The notes under the pieces are model-generated. The model did no database searches, had not been told where the DNA came from, and worked only from the letters and a program-made list of their open reading frames with translations. From JACVRW01 sp963837445 (lineage in GTDB: Bacteria; Actinomycetota; Thermoleophilia; Solirubrobacterales; Thermoleophilaceae), in the NCBI GenBank assembly GCA_963837445.1, contig CAWINK010000001.1, forward strand, positions 62,001-126,000: a DNA stretch of 64,000 nt, read 5' to 3'. This document shows, piece after piece, positions 48,917 to 58,100 of the stretch. A program made the position numbers and the translations under genes. Position 1 is the first letter of the stretch. Each line of letters opens with the position of its first letter.

Positions 48917-50592
48917 AGAGCTGATGGAGCCGTTGGATGACCCGCGCCTGGTTAGCTTTGTCGGACTTCGCGAGGATGTCAACGCCCTCGGACGTGTATC
49001 GGAAGTAGAGGCGTGCTCCACCGCGTGATCGCGCCTCAATAACGCCGCTGAATAGCCCTCTGTTGCCGATTCCGGGGTTCAGGTTTCCGTGGGCTAATTG
49101 AGCCTGTAAGCGGTCGAGTTCAGCCTGTACGGATCGCCCAGCCCGCTGTGCTTCTCGCACTAGGGAAGCATCCTGCTTGATTCGCGATGTGAGCTTCAGT
49201 CCACCACCGGTCGAGCGTCCCGCAAATGGTGCAAAGTGCCCAGCCTCATCCGCTAGGCGCGCGCTCAGACCGCCTGCACCGGAGCGCCAGCTGCCAACTA
49301 GAGAAGTAGCGAGCTTGCGTCCTGCCGCGACTCCCGCTTTTGCCACAGCGGATGACCCGCCACCGACGAGGAGGTTGAACGGATCCCACCAAGGGACCTC
49401 AGTGCTCTCACGCTCGAGGTCAAGCTCGGAGAGTTTCTCACCATGCAACAGCGCGTCATGGATTTCAGCCGTGTTTCGCGCCTGCTGCTGCTGGCTGCAA
49501 AGCTCGCCGCCGACACAGTGGCGGCGCGCGATGTCATATGCCAAAGATGCGGCTGCAAGCGTCGCGGCTTCGACTCGTCGCTCAGCCCGCGCATATATGG
49601 CCGGTTGTGTGAATCTCCGGTCTACGTATCCGCTGCGATCGGTCGACCGGCTGCTCTTGTTCGGTCCGCTGACCGTCCGGCCGGTCTGGCGGTCCTGCAC
49701 GTCGCCGCCCACGGTTTGAATGTTTCGGCTGCTTTGATCGCCCGTGGGCGCGTAGTGCCCATCGAACTCGATGTTGTTGACCGGGTTGGCGCTCGCGAAC
49801 GTGTAGCGGTTGCTCATCATCGGGTCGGACTGGAGCGCGAAGTCGCCGCTCGCGGATTCGAAACGGTCCTGGACGAGGAAGCGGCCGATGTCAGGCCGGT
49901 AGGGGCGGGCCTGCATGTCGTAGGTCTTGACCGCCGCGTCGTAGTAGAAGCCCTCGAAGCGAAACGGGTTGCCGCGCGCGGCCGGACTCAGGCCGGTCTC
50001 GGCGTCCTGGAGCTCGCCATACGGGTCGTAGCGGTAGCGGTCGGTCGCCAGCACCTCGCCGTCGGTGCCCTCGAGGCCCTCGACCGAGCCGTTCGCGTCG
50101 TATGCGAACGAGCGGTAGCCGAGACCGACACCGGACTGGCTCGTGCGCTGCCCAAGCCGGCGCAGGGCTGAGTCGTACTCGTACTGCCTGACCTTGGCCG
50201 TCGCGGTCTGCTCGCGCGAGAGCTTCTCCGAGAGCCCAACGTACGCGTAGTCGAGCGCCTCTCCCGCCTCCGCCTTCGCGTCGCGGCGGTCGAGCCCGTC
50301 ATAGCTGACCGTGCCTTGATCGGTGACGCCCGGTCCGTCCGAGGTCTTCATGCGCCCAAACGCGTCGTAGCCGTAGGTCGTGTCCTGCAGCGCATAGCAG
50401 CCGATGGCGAGTGCGTAACGCCTGTCATCGCCGGTGGCGGACGCCAGCGGGGGGCGGGCGGCGCCTGCGCCGGGGCCGCCGCCGCGCCTGTCGGACCGGC
50501 GACGACTGGCGGTCAGCCTGCGCCCCCGACCCGAGCAGCGCGAGCGCCAGCAGCGCAAGGAGCGTGAGCACGGCGAGAAGGCGACGATCCAC
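48903..50592 (-). CDS. Displaced Rhs module D with RelE-like toxin candidate and copied signal-peptide block
   Basis: Rhs core from about 50397 (DTTYGYDAFGRMKTSDG) to 49755 (NIEFDGH), a Ser/Arg-rich linker, a pre-toxin region (WWDPFNLLVGGGSSAVAKAG) and a C-terminal domain GNLNPGIGNRGLFSGVIEAR, GARLYFRYTSEG, ILAKSDKANQARVIQRL, which looks like a RelE/ParE-type mRNA interferase fold. Upstream of the core, 50399-50592 copies the 5' end of the amidohydrolase gene: GTG 50592 begins VDRRLLAVLTLLALLALALL. A net 2-nt deletion leaves signal and core out of frame. The core frame itself stays open to 50861 without a good start. Confidence 0.78.
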
Positions 50593-50610
50593 CGGGGGAT
50601 CGTAGCCCCG
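50399..50610 (-). repeat. Copy of the amidohydrolase 5' region fused to Rhs module D
   Basis: About 210 bp closely similar to 45095-45320. It includes the GTG start, signal-peptide codons, and the DDRRYALA-GCYAL segment, after which the sequence switches to the Rhs core. A shorter piece of the same block (DRRYALAIGCYALQ) precedes the core of module B at 54005-54045. Confidence 0.8.
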
Positions 50611-50772
50611 CTTTGGTCAGGGATGCCCCGCTCGGCGAGTGTCTGGACAAGCAGGGAGTAATGCCGGCCGATGCAGGTCGGCCCCACGGGACACCGCCTG
50701 GCAGGGTGCGCAACGTACGCACCGCGGCAGTCTCGTCTCAGACAGCCCATTGGCCACCAGGAGGTGCTTGGG

Positions 50773-51084
50773 TCACTCCTCGCGCCGCAGGAAGGAATAC
50801 GTCGTACCACGGACGATCGCCACGGGCTCCGGAACTGGAACGGAAACCGGCACGAACTCAACCAGGACGTCCTCCTCCAGGTCGCCGATGACGAGAGTCT
50901 CTACCTCGCTCACGATCTCTCGGTGTTCTTCTGTCAGATCGCCGTCGTAGGCGAAGCGTCCGGTTACCTGCCGCCCCTCGACGTCTATCTCAACGGCTCG
51001 AAGGTCGTTCGTGACCATCCCGAGTAGCGCCTGCTGCACCGAAAGAAGAACCTCAGCCCCTAGCTCTTGCGTCGCTCCGCTCAT
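50773..51084 (-). CDS. Immunity protein of module C
   Basis: A 103-residue acidic protein: LSVQQALLGMVTNDLRAVEI, VTGRFAYDGDLTEEHREIVS and ETLVIGDLEEDVLVEFVPV. It begins 7 nt after the Ntox50-like toxin stop and is the obvious cognate inhibitor; similar small proteins occur next to Rhs and WapA toxins. The 50600-50772 space after it holds no clear gene. Confidence 0.78.
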   Translation of the reverse strand: MSGATQELGAEVLLSVQQALLGMVTNDLRAVEIDVEGRQVTGRFAYDGDLTEEHREIVSEVETLVIGDLEEDVLVEFVPVSVPVPEPVAIVRGTTYSFLRREE

Positions 51085-51091
51085 CGTGGTC

Positions 51092-52078
51092 TCACTGGGA
51101 AAATGTGAATGCCGCGCTTGCCGTAGTAAGGATGCCGCGCGTAGTGGACAGTTCCTCGCCGGTCCGGCGACTGACAAACGTTCCGATCTCCTCTCCGAAG
51201 TCGATGCGCTCGCGGAAGCCCGGCTGGCCCCTCGGCACCACGTTGACGGGCTGTCCCGTCCCTGCGCGCTGGATCAGCTTCCGCGGGTCCGCCCTCAGCT
51301 GGCTTCGTCCCGGGATGTAGGCGTGGTGGCCGAGGAAGTGTTTTTCCTGCTGGCCCCAGTTGACGACCTTCGGGAGGTCATCTCCTACCTTTGCGACTTC
51401 CTCGGCCCTATCGGCGCCTCGGAAGGCGCGGAACACTCCAGTGCCGAGCCGACGACCCAGATTGGCGGCGCGTCCAATGGGAACCAAATTGACCGCGACT
51501 TCGAGCGCATTGTCGCCAAAGACTACCCCGGCCCAGTCCGGGCCTTCGGTCGCCGCGATCCGTATGAGGCGCTCCTTGGCGGTGACCTGCGCGTAGAGAT
51601 CGCGCAGATAGTCCTCGTCGTAGCCCGCCAACTCGCTCGCCTGCAGGTCCCCGCCGAGCACGCGCTCGCCCGGGCTGCCCGCGATCCGAATCGCAAGCGG
51701 AGGGACAGTCTCGGCTCGGCTTGCACGAACGGCTGCCTTGAAGTTCGCCTTCTGGGTTGAGCCGGTGAAGTCTGTGGTCCCCGCAGGCGGCGATCCGGGA
51801 GTCCGCCGCACCTCGCCGCCGTAGTTCTGCTGGTGCTCACCACTCCTACACGTGGCCGTGCAGCTTTTGTGTCCGTCGAATTCGATGTTGTTCACGGGGT
51901 TCGCCGACGCGAACGTGTAGCGGTTGCTCATCATCGGGTCGGACTGGAGCGCGAAGTCGCCGCTCGCGGATTCGAAGCGGTCCTGCACCAGGAAGCGGCC
52001 GACGTCAGGCCGGTACGGGCGGGCCTGCATGTCGTAGTGGCGGGCGATGTCGTAGACGCATCCCGAGGGCCATGCCAC
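51092..52078 (-). CDS. Displaced Rhs module C with Ntox50-like toxin tail
   Basis: Only the last 55 or so residues of the Rhs core remain (YDMQARPYRPDVGRFLVQDR at 52043, ending NIEFDGH at 51870). The linker is nearly identical to module E. The tail then differs: NWGQQEKHFLGHHAYIPGRS, QLRADPRKLIQRAGTGQP, RIDFGEEIGTFVSRRTGEE and a final TRGILTTASAAFTFSQ. The QEKH...YIPGRS pattern fits bacterial toxin family Ntox50, a predicted RNase. GTG 52078 is the nearest plausible start, within non-Rhs sequence; translation without recombination is doubtful. Confidence 0.8.
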   Translation of the reverse strand: MAWPSGCVYDIARHYDMQARPYRPDVGRFLVQDRFESASGDFALQSDPMMSNRYTFASANPVNNIEFDGHKSCTATCRSGEHQQNYGGEVRRTPGSPPAGTTDFTGSTQKANFKAAVRASRAETVPPLAIRIAGSPGERVLGGDLQASELAGYDEDYLRDLYAQVTAKERLIRIAATEGPDWAGVVFGDNALEVAVNLVPIGRAANLGRRLGTGVFRAFRGADRAEEVAKVGDDLPKVVNWGQQEKHFLGHHAYIPGRSQLRADPRKLIQRAGTGQPVNVVPRGQPGFRERIDFGEEIGTFVSRRTGEELSTTRGILTTASAAFTFSQ

Positions 52079-52119
52079 ATGCGCTGGTCGGTAAACCCAG
52101 ACCCGGATGCGACGGCCAG

Positions 52120-52206
52120 CTACGGCGCGATCGCGACCAAGCTGAGCAGCCCTGTAACGATCGCGAACCAGAGCCAGTGAACGACCCGTTCGCTGGCGGC
52201 TCGCAT
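52120..52206 (-). CDS. 28-residue single-helix peptide between modules B and C
   Basis: ATG overlaps the preceding immunity stop (TGATG). The peptide is MRAASERVVHWLWFAIVTGL followed by LSLVAIAP: a short polar start and one hydrophobic helix. It may be a real small membrane peptide or a chance frame at the scar where module C lost its core. Confidence 0.35.
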   Translation of the reverse strand: MRAASERVVHWLWFAIVTGLLSLVAIAP

Positions 52207-52499
52207 CACGCGGGTATGTAGGCGTCGTTGGCCGCGTAGTACGTGATCGCCTGGTGGCCTTCCTCGATCGAAGGCTGACGACCGTCACGCCACTGCCTCC
52301 AAACCTCCAGCACCTCCACGGCGAGAGCGACCTCCAGCAGGTACTGCATCCCTTCGGCTCCCGGAGGAACAGAGCCGTCCTCTGGCTCTCTCGCGACCGC
52401 CGCGGGCGACGAGAGGGCTGCACCCGGACCCCCTTCTGCGTAGATGGTCAGCTCGTCATCGAACTCTTCGACCTTCCCAAGGATCTCGCCAAGAGTCAT
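52206..52499 (-). CDS. Immunity protein of module B
   Basis: A 97-residue acidic protein: MTLGEILGKVEEFDDELTIY, LLEVALAVEVLEVWRQWRDG and QAITYYAANDAYIPA. ATG 52499 overlaps the nuclease stop (ATGA). The MTLGEIL...LTIYA start is a pattern seen in small proteins next to HNH-type Rhs toxins. Cognate inhibitor of the WHH nuclease by position. Confidence 0.78.
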   Translation of the reverse strand: MTLGEILGKVEEFDDELTIYAEGGPGAALSSPAAVAREPEDGSVPPGAEGMQYLLEVALAVEVLEVWRQWRDGRQPSIEEGHQAITYYAANDAYIPA

Positions 52500-54058
52500 C
52501 GACGCCCCCACCTCGAGTAGCCACCGCGTCCGCTGGGATGCAACAGCTGCTGGAGCCGGCCGGGCGCAGTGTGCTGGATCGATGGAACGAGCTCCATCGC
52601 CCCCTCGTCAGCCGCATGATGCCACGTCCAACCTGTCGGCGGTTTGCGCGCAACGGTGCCTCCGGCATTGGCGAGCTGATCGCGCAGACCAGGGATCATC
52701 GTCTCCATGCGTCCGGCCCACACGGGATCCTCGTCGAGCGCCCTCAACAGGTCACGGTTCGCCTCCCGGAAATGGCTGGCGCGCGACTTCCCCGGATACG
52801 AAGAGCGACCCAGATGTGCACGGAAGCCGACGGAGTAGGCGTTCTCAGACCCCAGAGCTGGTGCCTTTGCGGCTGTGGTCGCTCGTTTGCCTGCCTTCGC
52901 TCCGGTAGCAACCCAGCCCGCCAACGGAATTGCAGCCGCGCACGAAAGCCCGGCGTCAACCTGCTCGCCTTCGGCTGCGTAGAACCCGCAGTTCACCAAG
53001 TCGAAAGGCTCTCCGAGAGCCGGCACGCCGCCAGCCACGTCGAGTCCGAAATGGATCACGCTCCCCAATGAAGGCCCGCCGCCGCTAGAGGATGCGTAGC
53101 CGGTCTCCCCCCAAGCCGCGCAGCCACCGGCCGAAGCCACCGCCACGCAACGCGAGCCCATGACGTTGTCCTTGGGCGGCGGCACGGCCCGCGCTTGCCT
53201 ATAGCCGCCGATCGCATCGGGAAGACCAGCGTCGCCGCTGGCCCCGTGCTGGAGGTAAGGCCGGCTCTGCGGGAAAACCGTCTCGGCGCTGTAGGAGCGA
53301 TTCCGGATCGTCTTGCCGCCGTAGACCGAGAACGACTTGCTGGTCGAGTCGCGACCGCCCGTCGGCGCCTTGTGCCCGTCGAATTCGATGTTGTTGACCG
53401 GGTTGGCGCTCGCGAACGTGTAGCGGTTGCTCATCATCGGGTCGGACTGGAGCGCGAAGTCGCCGCTCGCTGATTCGAAGCGGTCCTGGACGAGGAAGCG
53501 GCCGATGTCGGGCCGGTAGGGGCGGGCCTGCATGTCGTAGGTCCTGACCGCCGCGTCGTAGTAGAAGCCCTCGAAGCGAAACGGGTTGGCGCGCGCGGCC
53601 GGACTCAGGCCGGTCTCGGCGTCCTGGAGCTCGCCATACGGGTCGTAGCGGTAGCGGTCGGTCGCCAGCACCTCGCCGTCGGTGCCCTCGAGGCCCTCGA
53701 CCGAGCCGTTCGCGTCGTATGCGAACGAGCGGTAGCCGAGACCGACACCGGACTGGCTCGTGCGCTGCCCAAGCCGGCGCAGGGCTGAGTCGTACTCGTA
53801 CTGCTTGACGTTGCCCGTCGCGGTCTGCTCGCGCGAGAGCTTCTCCGACAGCCCGACGTAGGCGTAGTCGAGCGTCTCTCCCGCCTCCGCCTTCGTGTCT
53901 CGGCGGTCGAGCCCGTCATAGCTGACCGTGCCTTGATCGGTGACGCCCGGTCCGTCCGAGGTCGTCATGCGCCCAAACGCGTCGTAGCCGTAGGTCGTGT
54001 CCTGCAGCGCATAGCAGCCGATGGCGAGCGCGTAACGCCGGTCCTTCGCGAGCGCCAC
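52496..54058 (-). CDS. Displaced Rhs module B with WHH-type HNH nuclease tail
   Basis: A 520-residue intact frame. It begins GTG 54058, overlapping the DUF4304 stop (TAGTG), with DRRYALAIGCYALQ (fragment of the amidohydrolase-derived block), then the Rhs core (DTTYGYDAFGRMTTSDG to NIEFDGH near 53372), a linker, a pre-toxin helical region (LGSVIHFGLDVAGGVPALGE; CAAAIPLAGWVATGAKAGKR) and a nuclease domain ending TGWTWHHAADEGAMELVPSI, HTAPGRLQQLLHPSGRGGYS and RWGRR. The WHH...LVP...H...GGYSRWG pattern is that of the HNH/endonuclease VII-type polymorphic toxins. No signal peptide is left. Confidence 0.86.
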   Translation of the reverse strand: MALAKDRRYALAIGCYALQDTTYGYDAFGRMTTSDGPGVTDQGTVSYDGLDRRDTKAEAGETLDYAYVGLSEKLSREQTATGNVKQYEYDSALRRLGQRTSQSGVGLGYRSFAYDANGSVEGLEGTDGEVLATDRYRYDPYGELQDAETGLSPAARANPFRFEGFYYDAAVRTYDMQARPYRPDIGRFLVQDRFESASGDFALQSDPMMSNRYTFASANPVNNIEFDGHKAPTGGRDSTSKSFSVYGGKTIRNRSYSAETVFPQSRPYLQHGASGDAGLPDAIGGYRQARAVPPPKDNVMGSRCVAVASAGGCAAWGETGYASSSGGGPSLGSVIHFGLDVAGGVPALGEPFDLVNCGFYAAEGEQVDAGLSCAAAIPLAGWVATGAKAGKRATTAAKAPALGSENAYSVGFRAHLGRSSYPGKSRASHFREANRDLLRALDEDPVWAGRMETMIPGLRDQLANAGGTVARKPPTGWTWHHAADEGAMELVPSIQHTAPGRLQQLLHPSGRGGYSRWGRR

Positions 54059-54519
54059 TACGGCGTGGCCAGCGCTTCCTGAGCCGGCCCGGAGATCCCC
54101 ACGCCAGCGAATGTCCCGTCATCAACCATCGAGCGCAGACCCGCGATCGAATCACCACGCTCGATCGGCGGCAGAAGACGCTCGTTGAGCAGCGTGAGCA
54201 GCTCCTCGGTGCGCTGCTCGTCGGGCAGCTCGCATTCGAGATCGAGCAACTCCCTGCTGCGCTGTTCGGCCTCCGGCACCACGTCCTCGACACGGGTCAT
54301 GATGTGCGCCTGGTTGCTCTTGGGGTAGCGCTCGTCGCCGAGTCGTCGCAGCCAGAAGCCCTGGTTGAAGTAATACGCAGGCCCGTACTGCGACTTCTGC
54401 AAGTTGGAGATCGAAATCACCTCATCGCCGTGCCGGTACCACGAGCCGGACTTCTTCTCGAAGCCAGCCTCGACGCCGAACCGGTCAAACGCGCGCTGAA
54501 CTACGTTCCGCTCGCTCAT
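54058..54519 (-). CDS. DUF4304-family protein, probable immunity protein
   Basis: A 153-residue protein: VVQRAFDRFGVEAGFEKKSG, WYRHGDEVISISNLQKSQYG and PAYYFNQGFWLRRLGDERYP match the DUF4304 pattern (GF-K...W-R...INLQKS-YG-YY-N). DUF4304 proteins are frequent immunity partners in toxin islands. It lies between the module A immunity region and module B, so it may belong to module A or be an orphan. Confidence 0.78.
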   Translation of the reverse strand: MSERNVVQRAFDRFGVEAGFEKKSGSWYRHGDEVISISNLQKSQYGPAYYFNQGFWLRRLGDERYPKSNQAHIMTRVEDVVPEAEQRSRELLDLECELPDEQRTEELLTLLNERLLPPIERGDSIAGLRSMVDDGTFAGVGISGPAQEALATP

Positions 54520-54587
54520 GGCCGATCGTAGGTCTCCAGCCGCCGCGTAAACGGCGTCCCTGGGTACCGCTCATTCCGTTCCCAGAC

Positions 54588-54912
54588 CTACCGCTCGAGC
54601 TGCCGCCGACCAAGCGCAATCGCCCGTGGGTGCTCGGCTTGAGCTCTACTACCTCGCGCATCCGCAAGCTCACAGCATCCGCTACGGAACCCGTCGCCGG
54701 TCGGCGCGACGGATGCCTCGACGGGCCGGACCTCCTGCATCGAGCTCCAACCGAGGTCGATCCCGGTGCGCTGGCTTGGTTGCTGCAGGCTCTCGACCAG
54801 TACCTGAACCTCCTCGAGCTTCATCCGATCTTCTCACCTTCGTCCCGAGCCTGCTCTGAAGGCATCGAACCACCCGAATTAGCTCATCGAGGCTGAGATC
54901 TCCCAGCGGCAT
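54588..54912 (-). CDS. Putative immunity gene with frame change (module A region)
   Basis: Begins MPLGDLSLDELIRVVR at 54912 and continues in another frame as KLEEVQVLVESLQQPSQRTG and DLGWSSMQEVRPVEASV, ending at 54588. Dropping one A near 54810 gives a continuous protein of about 107 residues (RRSDELEEVQVL). The family is not recognised. Position after a toxin and the acidic, helical character suggest immunity. Confidence 0.45.
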
Positions 54913-54940
54913 GAAGCTAGCCCTTGACCCCGGCGCGCGA

Positions 54941-55159
54941 TCACGTCCTTCGCCGGTTCCATACGTCGTCTGCGGCTGCAAAGGCCTCGGCAATATCGGC
55001 AGTGTGGTTTCCGAGCTCGTAGAGCTTCTTCTCTGCTGCCCGTCTGCTAACCGGATGCCCGGTCCGCCAGGGCCGATCGCCGTGCGGCGGGGTCGCGGCG
55101 ACGACGTACCGCTTCACGAACGGGAAGGCCGTATCAACGCGTTCGGCGTCGATCGTCAT
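54941..55159 (-). CDS. Small protein coupled to the Rhs A toxin, likely immunity
   Basis: A 72-residue protein, MTIDAERVDTAFPFVKRYVV ... RAAEKKLYELGNHTADIAEA, whose ATG overlaps the stop of the main Rhs gene (ATGA). No family recognised. Tight coupling makes it the first choice for the cognate inhibitor of the main Rhs toxin tail. Confidence 0.65.
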   Translation of the reverse strand: MTIDAERVDTAFPFVKRYVVAATPPHGDRPWRTGHPVSRRAAEKKLYELGNHTADIAEAFAAADDVWNRRRT

Positions 55160-58100
55160 TGGCCGCTTGCGGGATCGGCTCGTCGATAGTTCGGATACCC
55201 GTGCCTCCGCAAGGTTTCATGCTCACCCTCATAGAATGGGCTGCGCCTCGAATTACGAGGATCGGGGCCAATATCTTCGATCTCATAACCCTTTCTAATC
55301 TTTCGGCGGAGCCACCAACGATTCAACCAGACCTCGGCCTGTTGTGGCAGCCACCTGAGCCCCCGAGGGGTCCCGGCGTAGTACTCGCCGCCAACGCGGC
55401 GCGTGTGCGGAATGACCCGTTCGGCCATGTTTCGCCCAAGCACCACCTTTCCGGGCGAAGCCGCTTCGTCTGATCCTCTAAATAGCCCGATGGCGGCTTT
55501 GCCGCCCTTGACGCCTTTGCCGGCGACGCCGAGGCCGGGCATGAGGCCGAGCCTGTCGAGCCAGCTCTCGCGCGGGTTGCCGACATACCACTCGGCGAGG
55601 ATCGTGGCGCCGTGCACGAGATTGTTGAGCCCTTCGAACGGGTTGACGTCCGTTTCCTTGTCGACGCAGCCGGGGCACGACGACGGCTGCGCGGCGCTGC
55701 GTAGAGCACCGGCGGGCGGCGGAGCGACGTTCGGGCGCGCGGAGCGTCGGAACAGGTGCTGCCCCGACGGCGTCTGGCGGCCCTCCCACTGCGCGTAGGT
55801 GTTCCGACCGCTCGTCGGCGGCGGCGACACCGAGCCGTTGAAGTCGTCGCCGTCGCAGTCGCGGAAGCAGCGGCCGCTCTTGTCCGACATCTTCTGGCGC
55901 CCGCGCGGGTTATAGGTCGTGATCGGCTCGTGCCCATCGAACTCGATGTTGTTGACCGGGTTGGCGCTCGCGAACGTGTAGCGGTTGCTCATCATCGGGT
56001 CGGACTGGAGCGCGAAGTCGCCGCTCGCTGATTCGAAGCGGTCCTGGACGAGGAAGCGGCCGATGTCAGGCCGGTAGGGGCGGGCCTGCATGTCGTAGGT
56101 CTTGACGGCCGCGTCGTAGTAGAAGCCCTCGAAGCGGAACGGGTTGCCGCGCGCGGCCGGACTCAGGCCGGTCTCGGCGTCCTGGAGCTCGCCATAGGGG
56201 TCGTAGCGGTAGCGGTCGGTCGCGAGCACCTCGCCGTCGGGGCCCTCGAGGCCCTCGACCGAGCCGTTCGCGTCGTATGCGAACGAGCGGTAGCCGAGCC
56301 CGACACCGGACTGGCTCGTGCGCTGCCCGAGCCGGCGCAGGGCTGAGTCGTACTCGTACTGACTTGACCTTGGCCGTCGCGGTCTGCTCGCGCGAGAGCT
56401 TCTCCGAGAGCCCGACGTACGCGTAGTCGAGCGCCTCTCCCGCCTCCGCCTTCGCGTCGCGGCGGTCGAGCCCGTCATAGCTGACCGTGCCTTGATCGGT
56501 GACGCCCGGTCCGTCCGAGGTCGTCATGCGCCCAAACGCGTCGTAGCCGTAGGTCGTGTCTTGCCCCGGCTGGACGATCCGCTCGAGATTTCCGAACCCG
56601 TCCTCGTCGTAGTAGTAGGTGGCGGTGCTCGGACTGGCTCCGGTCTCGGTCGCCCTTACGGTACGCAGCCGGTCGCCCACGTACGTGTAGGTCTCGACAC
56701 GCTCGTTGACCGAATCCTCGCGGAGGGTGATTGCGCCCGAACCGTTCAGGGTGTACTTGACGGTCGACCCGGCCGGCTTGCTCTGGCCGTTCCCCCGCGT
56801 CCAGCGCACCAGCTGGTCACGGGCGTTGTAAAGGTGGGTCCCGCGCTCGTCCTGGGTGCGGTTGCCGTTGCGGTCGTACGTGTACGTCAGGTCCTTGAGC
56901 GTGGCCCCGGCGTCGCCCTTCGTGCGCTTCATCGACGCCAGCCGGTCGTCGTCTAGGAACGACACGGTCTCGACCACACCGTTCGGCTTGCGCCGCGTCT
57001 TAACGCGTGGCCCGTCGTAGTAGTCGGTGGTGGTCGTCCGGTCGGCGCTTCCGGCGACACACGTGACAGGACCGCTCACACAGACGCGCGTCGATGTTTC
57101 GCGCTCCAGCGCGTCGTAGCCGAACGATGTCGTCGTGCCGCCCTGGTAGCTGGCCGGGTCTCCCGGCGTTTGGACCGTTCCGTCCGTGCGGCGCGTGACG
57201 ACGTTGCCGCCACTGTCGTACGCGAACGCGCTGTCCTTGCCGGACGTCCAGCGCTCGTTCACGAGCGTGGGGCGTTCGGCGTTGTCATAGGAGATTCCGG
57301 TGGTGCGTGACTTCTGCACGTCGCGCATCTCGATCAGCGAGCGGTTCGGGTTGTACTTGTACTGATACTCCCGTGGCGGCTCCGCGCCGGTGCCCGCCTC
57401 CTTCGCGATGCGGCTCGCGAGCGTCCCGTTTGGGTGGAAGCTGCGCGTGACGATCCGGCGCTGTGTCGCGCCGAAAACAGTCATCCAGGATTTTTGGTTG
57501 CCCCGACCGTCGTAGTCGTACTGGAGCGCCGCCTGGACTTGTTGGCCAGAGTCCGGGTCCACCACCGTCGGCTCGGACTGCGTCTTCGGCCAGCCCGTTG
57601 CAAAGAACGTGTAGCTGGTGCGCGCGGGGCAGTGGGGGCTCTCCGGATCGGCGGTCGGACACGGTTCGCTCCATTCGTACGCCGAGTCGAGCGATTCGAC
57701 CCGTCCGCGCGAATCGCGGTTGAAGTCCTGACGGAAGCGCCGCATGTCGGCGGAGGCAGGCCCGCCGCCGTCCGGGTCCCCGAATGGCAGGTGGATCGCC
57801 CTCAGGAGATTCCCGGTGTTGTACTCGTAGACCGTCGCGTTTTCCGCAGCCGTCGACGTTGGGGTCAGCGCACTGCCGTCCCAGGAGACGGTCGGCCGAT
57901 TGGTGGCCTCGTCCACGCCCGCGGGCTTGACCTCGCGACGCAGGTTGCCGTTGGCGTCGTACTCGGTGACGGTCGTCCGCTTGGTCGACGTGCCGGTTGT
58001 CTCCGCCCACAGGAGGTCGCGGCCGTCGAAGACCCGCTCCGTCTTGATGCGCCCGCTGCCCGCGCCGGGCTTGTCGACTAGCGTCTGGTTGCCGTTGTCG

